Below, in pieces: positions 1-6,394 of a stretch of 32,164 nucleotides of DNA; position 1 is the first letter of the stretch, and each line of letters begins with the position of its first letter. This DNA is from Chromatiales bacterium (GTDB taxonomy: Bacteria; Pseudomonadota; Gammaproteobacteria; Chromatiales; Chromatiaceae). The stretch is from contig JAKSBX010000223.1 of the NCBI GenBank assembly GCA_022360905.1, positions 1 through 32,164 on the forward strand, given 5' to 3'. The notes below the pieces were generated by a model that was not told where the DNA came from, searched no databases, and saw only the letters and a list, made by a program, of their open reading frames with translations. The position numbers and the translations under genes are program-made.

Positions 1-501
1 GTCTCCCTGCTGGATTGCGTTTGGATCGTTCACCGCCCGGTTCGCCTGAAAATAGGAGGCGGCGCCGGTGTTACGAACCGTGTTGTCTGTATAGTTTCGT
101 TTCCCGCAGGCAATCAGATAGTTGGTGACAAAGCCTGAGCAGTCGATACCGAGGTGGTCGTCGCAAAAGGTCTGCAGGTTATGTTGATCGACCGTCTGTA
201 ACTTATTGGAACGTACCGCCCACTCCAGGGCCAGTTCATAATCCCTGGGCGCACCTTTACCCATCGCCGCATTGCGGATTCGGTTTTTGTTTTGGTTGAA
301 CCAGATGTCGTTGCGCGAACCCCTTGAGACAGTTCGATAGTCGCGTAACTCTTCCGTGCCTTCATCCCAGTCCATCATGAAGTAGTTTCTGAGGGTGACG
401 CTGTGAGTCGTCTCACGACAGGTTCTCGAGGCCGGGTCATCCACTGCTGCCCTGACCCTGAGACGTCGATATCGTTGCATGAATTCTACAGGTGTCGGCA
501 T
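1..501 (-). CDS. NlpC/P60-like cysteine hydrolase, C-terminus cut by window edge
   Basis: The frame is open from an ATG at 501 down to base 1, so 167 codons are present and the C-terminus lies outside. An AAGGA ribosome site sits about 8 nt before the ATG. Residues 118-124 read GIDCSGF, the usual setting of the nucleophilic cysteine (Cys121) of NlpC/P60 and related amidase/endopeptidase folds; the expected His would lie beyond the edge. About 117 residues precede this motif; they are rich in Arg, Asp and Asn and resemble no domain I recognise. There is no signal peptide or membrane segment, which is unusual for a peptidoglycan hydrolase and suggests a cytoplasmic role or a dedicated secretion route. 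The gene follows a lipoprotein gene on the same strand after a gap of about 50 nt, so the two are probably co-transcribed. The family call rests on one motif; substrate unknown. Confidence 0.55.
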   Translation of the reverse strand, partial: MPTPVEFMQRYRRLRVRAAVDDPASRTCRETTHSVTLRNYFMMDWDEGTEELRDYRTVSRGSRNDIWFNQNKNRIRNAAMGKGAPRDYELALEWAVRSNKLQTVDQHNLQTFCDDHLGIDCSGFVTNYLIACGKRNYTDNTVRNTGAASYFQANRAVNDPNAIQQGD

Positions 502-554
502 GGTGCTATTCCTTTATAACCAGGTTGATGGATCGATGATTGATCGGTTCCGCA

Positions 555-1127
555 TCAGTCTGGCGGTAACCCGATGCAAGCGCTCTGTTGTGCTTTGTCA
601 GCAAGTTGTTGTAACTGCAGTCTGGATATTTCCTGCTGATCGATGACATCGGTGACGCAGATCTCAGCTTTGGTGATTTTCGCCACCGCCAAAAAGGTTG
701 TGGTAACCTGATCCGGTTCATCGAGATTTTCATGGGCATGAATCTCTGCGATGAGTGCGACGGGTTTTATCCCATTGGATGATTCTGCAACCCGCCACTC
801 GGCCTGTTCACCAAGATGAAACATCTGCTTCGTTACCAGCGCCTGATAACTGAGCGGGAATGGTGGCTGTGAATCACGCACGATCTCGATCGATTTCCGG
901 CCAGCCCCCACTTTGCGCACGACCAGCTGATAACCCGCCACTCCGGGACAGAGTTTGTAGGGTGTGCTGTTGGGATCAGTCTGGTCGGTGAAGGACTGAC
1001 AATTGTTGAGGCTTGTGAAAACAGACTTGAAATCCGAATCCTGATGGATTGCAAAGCAGCCGGACAGAATCACAGCCAGGGTGATGGCCGATATCAGATA
1101 TGAGTGATTGCTGTTCTGTTTTGTCAT
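555..1127 (-). CDS. putative lipoprotein, unknown function
   Basis: This is a 190-residue protein. The N-terminus has a short basic/polar stretch, a hydrophobic segment and the lipobox LSGC, so lipidation at Cys around residue 24 and release by signal peptidase II are expected. The frame extends six bases upstream to a GTG at 1133, but the GGAGG ribosome site has proper spacing (7 nt) only to the ATG at 1127, so I use that start. The mature part contains four further Cys (in NNCQSF, KLCPGV, EICVTD and SACIGL contexts), compatible with disulfides in the periplasm. I do not recognise a domain. It lies directly upstream of the NlpC/P60-like gene, which lacks its own export signal. The pair could be an envelope-remodelling unit or, more speculatively, a toxic hydrolase and a periplasmic partner. 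Confidence 0.6.
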   Translation of the reverse strand: MTKQNSNHSYLISAITLAVILSGCFAIHQDSDFKSVFTSLNNCQSFTDQTDPNSTPYKLCPGVAGYQLVVRKVGAGRKSIEIVRDSQPPFPLSYQALVTKQMFHLGEQAEWRVAESSNGIKPVALIAEIHAHENLDEPDQVTTTFLAVAKITKAEICVTDVIDQQEISRLQLQQLADKAQQSACIGLPPD

Positions 1128-1163
1128 GCTCACGCCTCCATGGTTGTAATTCTAGGGTTTTGC

Positions 1164-1191
1164 AAAATAGCTTAAAGGTAATTTTTAACAA
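1164..1191 (-). promoter_or_regulatory. possible sigma-70 promoter for the lipoprotein operon
   Basis: On the minus strand TTGTTA (1191-1186) is followed after 16 nt by TATTTT (1169-1164), about 37 nt before the lipoprotein start. Both boxes are imperfect. A second overlapping candidate (CTTTAA, 17 nt, TAGAAT) is nearly as good, so the exact promoter is uncertain. Confidence 0.35.
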
Positions 1192-1466
1192 CGCAGTAGG
1201 CAATTTTTTGCATTGCTGCTTTCGCAGGCTAGAGCGCAATGTGCATTGAAAACAGTCAGTCGATCCGGAGGGTGAGCGAAGTGTGTACTCCATGTTGGAT
1301 CCTGGCATTCGCCCACTTCTGTCCGGAATAAATACGTCTCATCTGACTGAAAGCTATGCAGCACTTGATTTTGAAGGGTATAAGCCATGGCAGTGACTCA
1401 CGACCAAAGATTCATAATCTGCACAAGGCAAGATTAAACAGAGCTGAATGGTACTAACTCAAACCT

Positions 1467-1537
1467 TATTTGGTGGGGCATGGCCCCACCCTACACCCTG
1501 AAATCGATGGTAGGGTGGGGCCATGCCCCACCAAATA
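1467..1537. repeat. REP/BIME-like perfect 28-bp inverted repeat
   Basis: Arms 1467-1494 and 1510-1537 are exact reverse complements over 28 bp, separated by 15 bp. Each arm also contains its own hairpin: GGTGGGGC, ATG, GCCCCACC. A near-identical element lies at 29804-29873. Two inverted hairpin units of this type are the architecture of bacterial interspersed mosaic elements. It sits downstream of the AraC-family gene (on the minus strand) and upstream of the lipoprotein promoter. Apart from this element and the promoter candidate, I see no gene in the 453-nt gap 1128-1580. Confidence 0.85.
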
Positions 1538-1580
1538 CGCTTAGATCACTGCAATAATCGATGTCAGATAAGAGCGCAAT

Positions 1581-2531
1581 CTACTGCCGAACACTGCCCG
1601 GTGAGACACCAAGCTCCCGTTTGAAGGCCCTGCAGAATGCCGCTTCGGATTGATAGCCGAAACGTTCGGCGAATACCACCAGCGGTTCCGATGATTCGAG
1701 CAGTTGTGTGCGGGCCATCAGCATGCGCCAGCGGGTTACATAACGCATCGCCGTGTACCCGACCAGGTCGGTAAACCTCGCTGAGAAACCGGAGCGGGAC
1801 ATGCGTGCTTCCATCGCCAGTGAGGTCAGGTTCCACCCTCTTTCCGGGTTGCGGTGAATCGCGGCAAGGGCTCTGCCTATCTGCTTGTCCCGCAGCGCAT
1901 TCAACCAGCCCGGTTGTGGTCCGCTTAGCGAGTCTAGCCAAGAACGAATGGCCTGGATCACCAGAATGTCAGCCAGCCGGGTGATCACCGTTTCACCGCC
2001 GGGACGCAGTTCCCGCGCCTCACGGGTGATCAACTGCAGGGTATTCTGGATCCAACTGCTCTCATCCTCTTTCCAGGTATCGATCTTCAACACCTGCGGC
2101 AGCAGGGCGACCACCTGCTGTCCGGCAACATGGTCAAAGCGTACCAGCCCACAGGTCAGCTGGGTCAATGTACCGTTACCGCCATGATGCATGATTTCAT
2201 ATCGTTCACTGACCGACTCGACCGGGATGTCAAACAACGGTGTGGTCTGGTGGTGTAATTCACTGCTAACTTCATGGCCTTTACCATGGGGTACCAGGGC
2301 CAGGCTACCCTGTTTCAGCAGGCAGGGTTTTTCGCCCGCGACCTCCAGCCAGCACTCACCCCGGGTCACCACATGAAACATCATGTGGCCTTCGAAGGGT
2401 GGCAGCGATACCCCCCAGGGCGCTTTCAGCTCTGAACGGCAGTAGTAGGTGCCATTCAGCTTCAGCAAGTGAAGCGCTTCCCCGATCGGGTCAGATACAT
2501 CTGCGATTGTGGATTTGGGCTCGGTGGTCAT
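1581..2531 (-). CDS. AraC-family transcriptional regulator with N-terminal cupin-type domain
   Basis: The protein has 316 residues. The N-terminal half (about 10-190) looks like the AraC-associated cupin domain (Cupin_6 type), with the glycine/proline-rich strand pattern around GHMMFHVVTRGECWLEV and LVPHGKGHEV. The C-terminal 100 residues carry two helix-turn-helix motifs, with the typical second-helix region FAERFGYQSEAAFCRAFKRE followed by LGVSPG. The frame stays open upstream to 2732, but AAGGA lies 5 nt before the ATG at 2531 and the extra 67 codons overlap the divergent gene and its ribosome site, so 2531 is the start. It is divergent from an NmrA-like gene, and regulators of this subfamily commonly control the adjacent oxidoreductase. 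The inducer is not deducible. Confidence 0.85.
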   Translation of the reverse strand: MTTEPKSTIADVSDPIGEALHLLKLNGTYYCRSELKAPWGVSLPPFEGHMMFHVVTRGECWLEVAGEKPCLLKQGSLALVPHGKGHEVSSELHHQTTPLFDIPVESVSERYEIMHHGGNGTLTQLTCGLVRFDHVAGQQVVALLPQVLKIDTWKEDESSWIQNTLQLITREARELRPGGETVITRLADILVIQAIRSWLDSLSGPQPGWLNALRDKQIGRALAAIHRNPERGWNLTSLAMEARMSRSGFSARFTDLVGYTAMRYVTRWRMLMARTQLLESSEPLVVFAERFGYQSEAAFCRAFKRELGVSPGSVRQ

Positions 2532-2669
2532 AGGGTCCTTCGATTTGGACGAGCTGCATATAAATATAGACAAACAGCCATGGTTGGTCTGTGCGTTGTT
2601 ACCTAGGATCAACTCATGTGCATTTAGGCAGAGTTTATCAACGATTAACCTCGTAAAGGAGAGTGGATT

Positions 2670-3515
2670 ATGACGAACAAACCGATACTGATTATTGGCA
2701 AGTATGGCAAAACGGGTCGACGTGTACTGCAACGGTTGGAGTCGATGGGTGTGCAGACCAGGGCTGTTTCACGATCAACGGAATTGTCGTTCGATTGGCA
2801 GCAGCGGGAGACCTGGGGGCCGGCACTGCAGGGAGTCGGGGCAGTCTATGTCACCTATCAGCCGGACCTGGCACTAGCCCAGGCAGAAGATGACATTGAA
2901 GCCTTTACGCTGATGGCCAAACAAGCAGGCGTGGAACATCTGGTCTTGCTCTCGGGGCGGGGTGAAGCCGGTGCCCGGCGGGCGGAAGAGATTGTCATCA
3001 ACAGCGGCATCGCCTGGAACATCGTCAGGGCCAGTTGGTTCTTTCAGAACTTCAGTGAGAGTTTCATGATCGATGGGATTCTGCAGGGAGAGTTGGTACT
3101 GCCGGCGGGAGATATCCCGGAACCTTTCATCGATGCAGAGGATATCGCGGATGTGGCGGTTGCCTGTTTGACCGATGCAAAACATCGCAATCGAATCTAT
3201 GAAGTGACCGGACCTCGTGCCATGACCTTTGCGGATTGCATGCGAGAGCTGTCGCAAGCCTTGCAGAGACCGGTTAAATATACCCAGGTGCCGATCGATG
3301 ATTACCTTGATCTGCTCGATCAGCAGGGTGTTCCCGAGCCGATGCAGTGGTTGTTGAAGGAGCTTTTCAGTGAGGTTCTGGATGGCAGAAACAGCCAGGT
3401 ACAAAAGGGTGTTGAAGCGGCACTGGCAAGACCGGCCACCGACTTCCAGGTCTATGTGAAACGTATGATCGAGTCGGGATGCTGGTCTACCGACCGATTG
3501 AAACAGGCGGTTTGA
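2670..3515 (+). CDS. NmrA-like NAD(P)-binding protein (atypical SDR)
   Basis: This 281-residue protein begins with a beta strand and the Rossmann loop GKYGKTG (residues 10-16), matching GxxGxxG of NmrA/atypical short-chain dehydrogenases. Further family features are VYVTYQP (end of the fourth strand), a VEHLVLLSG strand and a WNIVRASWFFQNF segment followed by FIDAEDIADVAVACL, typical of NmrA-type NAD(P)-binding proteins. The classical YxxxK catalytic pair is not evident, as expected for NmrA-like sensors or quinone-reductase-like enzymes. AAGGAG lies 8 nt before the ATG. It is divergently arranged with the AraC-family gene, whose product is the likely regulator. Substrate unknown; a redox sensor or NAD(P)H-dependent reductase are both possible. 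Confidence 0.8.
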   Translation: MTNKPILIIGKYGKTGRRVLQRLESMGVQTRAVSRSTELSFDWQQRETWGPALQGVGAVYVTYQPDLALAQAEDDIEAFTLMAKQAGVEHLVLLSGRGEAGARRAEEIVINSGIAWNIVRASWFFQNFSESFMIDGILQGELVLPAGDIPEPFIDAEDIADVAVACLTDAKHRNRIYEVTGPRAMTFADCMRELSQALQRPVKYTQVPIDDYLDLLDQQGVPEPMQWLLKELFSEVLDGRNSQVQKGVEAALARPATDFQVYVKRMIESGCWSTDRLKQAV

Positions 3516-3588
3516 TTGCCGGCCTGGGTAGACTCAGGATCTGTTGGCCGCGATTCCGTTCCGCCACGGCAAGGGGCAGGCAGATTTT

Positions 3589-3621
3589 CTCCGGCTTGAC
3601 GAACAGCGCGTCAGGCCGGAG
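3589..3621. other. strong 13-bp stem-loop between the NmrA-like and BASS genes
   Basis: Arms 3589-3601 and 3609-3621 pair over 13 bp with one G-T wobble around a 7-nt loop. No T-run follows on either strand within a few bases, so it is not a standard intrinsic terminator. It could stabilise the 3' end of the upstream mRNA or reduce read-through into the downstream gene. Confidence 0.55.
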
Positions 3622-3660
3622 ACTCCTGCAACTGAAGATCCTTATCGTGTTGCAGGCCAG

Positions 3661-4569
3661 ATGATTCACCAAATAACTCGACTCTTTCCGTTGTGGGCCG
3701 TGCTGTTGTCTGCCGTTGCCTATCTCTATCCCGCTCCGTTTGTTGCACTGAAACCTGCAATCATTCCGCTGTTGGGTCTGGTGATGTTCGGCATGGGTAT
3801 GACCCTGAGTCTGGAAGATTTCAAAAGGGTATTTCAGCGGCCGAAGATCATCGGCGTTGGGGTGTTACTGCAGTTTGCGCTGATGCCTTTGATCGCCTGG
3901 CTGATTGCGGAACTGCTTGCATTGCCACCCTATCTCATGGCTGGTCTGGTACTGGTCGGTGCCTGTCCGGGTGGCACCGCCTCGAATGTGGTCTGTTATC
4001 TGGCACGGGGGGATGTGGCCCTCTCCATTACCATGACCACGGTATCAACCCTGTTGGCGATCGTCGCCACCCCGCTGCTGACCTGGCTCTACGTGGGGCA
4101 GAAGGTTCCGGTGCCGGTCGAGAGCATGCTCTGGTCGATATTTAAAATCGTTCTGCTGCCGGTCTCGCTGGGAGTTCTGGTCAATACCTTTTATGGTCCC
4201 AGGCTCAAGCCGATAAAACCCCTCTTTCCATTGATCTCCATCCTCGCCATCGTGGTGATCATCGGCATTGTGGTAGCACTGAATCAGTCCAATATCGCCA
4301 ACATGGGAATGCTGCTGGCACTGGCCGTGATACTGCATAATCTGATTGGCCTGGCCGGGGGGTATTGGATCTCCCGCAGCTTGGGTTGGGATCAACGACT
4401 GAGCCGTACCCTGGCGATTGAGGTGGGTATGCAGAATTCAGGCCTGGGGGTTGCCCTGTCGGTGAAGTACTTTTCCGCTGCTGCGGCACTACCCGGTGCG
4501 ATCTTCTCTATCTGGCACAACCTGAGCGGTTCCATGCTGGCCGGTTACTGGTCCCGACGTGCAAACTGA
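3661..4569 (+). CDS. BASS family sodium-dependent transporter (YocS/SBF type)
   Basis: The 302-residue protein is hydrophobic throughout, with about nine or ten predicted membrane helices. It carries the two family hallmarks: GACPGGTASN at residues 100-109, the first crossover loop, and EVGMQNSGLG at 254-263, where the Glu and Gln/Asn residues bind sodium in bacterial bile-acid symporter homologues. The length is normal for the family. The frame extends upstream to a TTG near 3544, but that part is hydrophilic and overlaps the intergenic hairpin; the ATG at 3661 begins the first amphipathic helix. Its ribosome site is weak (only AGG). Probable substrates are organic anions such as 2-keto acids or pantoate, not bile acids; the exact substrate is unknown. 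It converges with the thioesterase gene. Confidence 0.88.
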   Translation: MIHQITRLFPLWAVLLSAVAYLYPAPFVALKPAIIPLLGLVMFGMGMTLSLEDFKRVFQRPKIIGVGVLLQFALMPLIAWLIAELLALPPYLMAGLVLVGACPGGTASNVVCYLARGDVALSITMTTVSTLLAIVATPLLTWLYVGQKVPVPVESMLWSIFKIVLLPVSLGVLVNTFYGPRLKPIKPLFPLISILAIVVIIGIVVALNQSNIANMGMLLALAVILHNLIGLAGGYWISRSLGWDQRLSRTLAIEVGMQNSGLGVALSVKYFSAAAALPGAIFSIWHNLSGSMLAGYWSRRAN

Positions 4570-4602
4570 GAGGTTGGTTGTGCGATTGACCCTGTGTCCG
4601 GT

Positions 4603-4953
4603 TCAGATGGTGGTTTTGTTGCCTGTCTCATCCAGACAGACGAAGGTGATGGTGGTGGTGAATACGCTCTCCTCCTCACCGGTCTCCGAGTCTTCCGCAT
4701 AGACCTTAACCCGGTAATCCACCGAGGAATCACCCTGTTTGCTTTGTTGGATGTCAAAGCGAAGTATCACACCCTCTCTGACACTGCGATGAAAGGTGAC
4801 CCGGTCCAGTCCGATCGTCACAAAGTGACGACCCGGATAGTCATGAACCGCCGCGATCCAGGCATACTCGTCGACCCATTTCAGCAGGTTGCCACCGAAC
4901 AGATAGCCATACTGGTTGAGGTGTTGGGGCATTACCAGTTTGTGATTTTCCAT
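4603..4953 (-). CDS. acyl-CoA thioesterase, hotdog fold (YciA-like)
   Basis: The protein has 116 residues with the start I prefer. Residues 13-29 (NQYGYLFGGNLLKWVDE) match the hotdog acyl-CoA hydrolase signature N-x-G-x(2)-FGG-x(3)-W-x-DE, with Asp28 as the expected catalytic residue. The rest follows the usual strand pattern (HFVTIGLDRVTFHRSV, GVILRFDI). It should hydrolyse acyl-CoA thioesters in the cytoplasm. A longer frame begins at 5010, but the stop of the upstream gene overlaps the ATG at 4953 as TGATG, which points to translational coupling. The protein is slightly shorter than typical YciA because it lacks a long C-terminal tail. Confidence 0.8.
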   Translation of the reverse strand: MENHKLVMPQHLNQYGYLFGGNLLKWVDEYAWIAAVHDYPGRHFVTIGLDRVTFHRSVREGVILRFDIQQSKQGDSSVDYRVKVYAEDSETGEEESVFTTTITFVCLDETGNKTTI

Positions 4954-5351
4954 CAGACCTGCAATCCGGGAGGTGGTGTGGGTGAGTTCTGATGCATCAC
5001 CAGGTACCAACCCTGATCACTCTTGCGATAGATGTTGGTGGCGTAGACCGGGTGAGGCGGGGTTTCCGGGTCGGCTTTGACCAGCTCTTCGACCAAGTGG
5101 ATGGCGACCGCTTCAGTCTCGATCCAACTCAGGTGTTTGATCTCTATATCCAGTTTGACATCCTCGTTCAGCAGGGCGCCCCAGGCTGTCTCGATGGCGG
5201 CTTTGCCACGTTGGGCCGGCATCATCGGCAGTAGGCAGAGGATCTCGTCACTCGCTTCCCAGACCGCCATCATGGCACCCAGGTCTCGATCATCGATGGC
5301 ATCGTAGTAGGCATCTTCGGCATCTTGGGGTGTGGCGAACGGAGGGGGCAT
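4953..5351 (-). CDS. SnoaL-like/NTF2-like protein (DUF4440 type)
   Basis: This is a protein of about 132 residues with the NTF2-like alpha+beta layout: an N-terminal helical part (TPQDAEDAYYDAIDDRDLGAM), MAVWEASDEI, then curved strands ending in HPVYATNIYRKSDQGWYLVMHQNS, the characteristic last two strands of SnoaL-like/DUF4440 proteins. Two ATGs (5357 and 5351) are in frame; AGGA is 7 nt from the second and only about 1 nt from the first, so I use 5351. Its stop overlaps the thioesterase start by one base, so the two form a small operon. Members are often ketosteroid-isomerase-like or ligand-binding proteins of unknown role. No catalytic residue can be assigned. Confidence 0.75.
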   Translation of the reverse strand: MPPPFATPQDAEDAYYDAIDDRDLGAMMAVWEASDEILCLLPMMPAQRGKAAIETAWGALLNEDVKLDIEIKHLSWIETEAVAIHLVEELVKADPETPPHPVYATNIYRKSDQGWYLVMHQNSPTPPPGLQV

Positions 5352-5490
5352 GGTCATTTCCTGTTGTTATCCGGTTGTCTGATGGGTGGGATTCTACGGG
5401 AATAACCCATCGCTAGGATAGGGGCAGGGACCAATGGCACAGACTTAAAGGCATCTACGCCCCGATTCTGCTGGAGAAGTCGGGCCACCC

Positions 5491-5610
5491 TAAGAGATTA
5501 ACCGCAAATATACGCTAATCACCGCGGATCTACGCAAATCGAGGCCGCCATGTGAAAGTCATTCGCGGCATTTTGCGGTGATTGACGTTCATTTGCGGTT
5601 TATTCTCTAA
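5491..5610. repeat. CGCAAAT-type inverted-repeat element, copy 1
   Basis: The two ends (5491-5525 and about 5576-5610) are imperfect inverted repeats of about 34 bp, roughly 85% identical with one indel, built from ACCGCAAAT, ACGCTAAT/ACGTCAAT and CACCGC blocks. The interior holds further ACGCAAAT and ATTCGCGG units. A longer relative lies at 17868-18051. No open reading frame fits inside, so this is a non-coding, MITE-like or structured intergenic repeat. It fills most of the gap 5352-5658; I see no gene there. Confidence 0.75.
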
Positions 5611-5658
5611 TTTAAGAATAAGTGCCATTCGGAGCAGGAATACCCCTTTAGCCTATTG

Positions 5659-6321
5659 ATGGATGTCATGGTGACTGAGGCGGGTCAGTGGCGATACTGT
5701 TCCATCATGTGTATCACCATTCCATCATCGGCCAATGTCGCTCGCAGTCGTTCCCTTCCTCTCTGGAACTGGCTGGCCGAGAGTCCGTTGAGACTGCTGT
5801 CTGCTGCTGGGCTGCTGAGTTTACTGTTTGCACTGGTACAGTGGCGCTTCTATCCGCCTGCTTCCCTGCAATGGCCTTTGCTGAATCTGTTGTTTGCAAT
5901 CACCCCAACACTCTTTTTGGGATTCAGTCTGAGTTACATGCCCATCTGGTTGAAGGTGACCCCTTTAAGTTATGTCGGCTATGGTCTGCTGTTTGTTTTG
6001 ATCCTGATTGTCCAATTGGTCTTCCATCTGTCGATGTTTTTCGGCGAAACAGCTGGTCTGCTCTACATGATTCTGTTGGGGATCGGCTGGTTGGTCAGTC
6101 TGAAGATCCTCAGGGGCTTTATTCAGCGTAGTTTTCAGCGCCGTCATTTTTTGCAGTGGGGTATCTTTGCAGCACTGCTGTGGGGCTGTCTGCTGGGGGC
6201 ACTGTTTGCCCTGACGGCGCTATTCGGCGTTCAGCTGAGCCAGTCACTCTACTGGCTGGGCGGCCTCAGTTACCTGTTGCCATTGACGGCTTTTCTGATC
6301 ATTTCCTCGGTCAGTTACTGA
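5659..6321 (+). CDS. polytopic membrane protein, distantly NnrS-like
   Basis: This protein of about 220 residues has six probable membrane helices after a polar N-terminus of about 40 residues. The first part (ESPLRLLSAAGLLSLLFAL, then a W and a GFSLSYMPIWLKVTPLS segment) recalls the N-terminal half of NnrS haem/copper membrane proteins, where a PFR motif and GFLLTAVPNWTG-like segment occur. However, the conserved NnrS HxHEM histidines are absent here and the protein is only about half the usual NnrS length. No clear ribosome site is visible; ATGs at 5659, 5668 and 5707 are all possible starts, with the last nearest the first helix. It is 73 nt upstream of parC on the same strand. I treat the family assignment as a weak inference; the reading frame itself is convincing from its composition. 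Confidence 0.6.
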   Translation: MDVMVTEAGQWRYCSIMCITIPSSANVARSRSLPLWNWLAESPLRLLSAAGLLSLLFALVQWRFYPPASLQWPLLNLLFAITPTLFLGFSLSYMPIWLKVTPLSYVGYGLLFVLILIVQLVFHLSMFFGETAGLLYMILLGIGWLVSLKILRGFIQRSFQRRHFLQWGIFAALLWGCLLGALFALTALFGVQLSQSLYWLGGLSYLLPLTAFLIISSVSY

Positions 6322-6394
6322 TCACGTATTCCCTATCTCTCCGGCTTTCCGTATCATCTGGCCTCTTTCAGGCCAGTAGTAACCTACAGATCAG

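Noticed and set aside
114-365. 83-codon minus-strand frame
   Set aside because: It lies in another frame of the NlpC/P60-like gene, which has the ribosome site and a recognised motif.
1185-1388. 67-codon minus-strand frame in the 1128-1580 gap
   Set aside because: No ribosome site, no family features, and it covers the lipoprotein promoter side of the gap.
5491-5610. CRISPR array
   Set aside because: The recurring words are inverted, of irregular spacing and without unique spacers of constant length; it is an inverted-repeat element.
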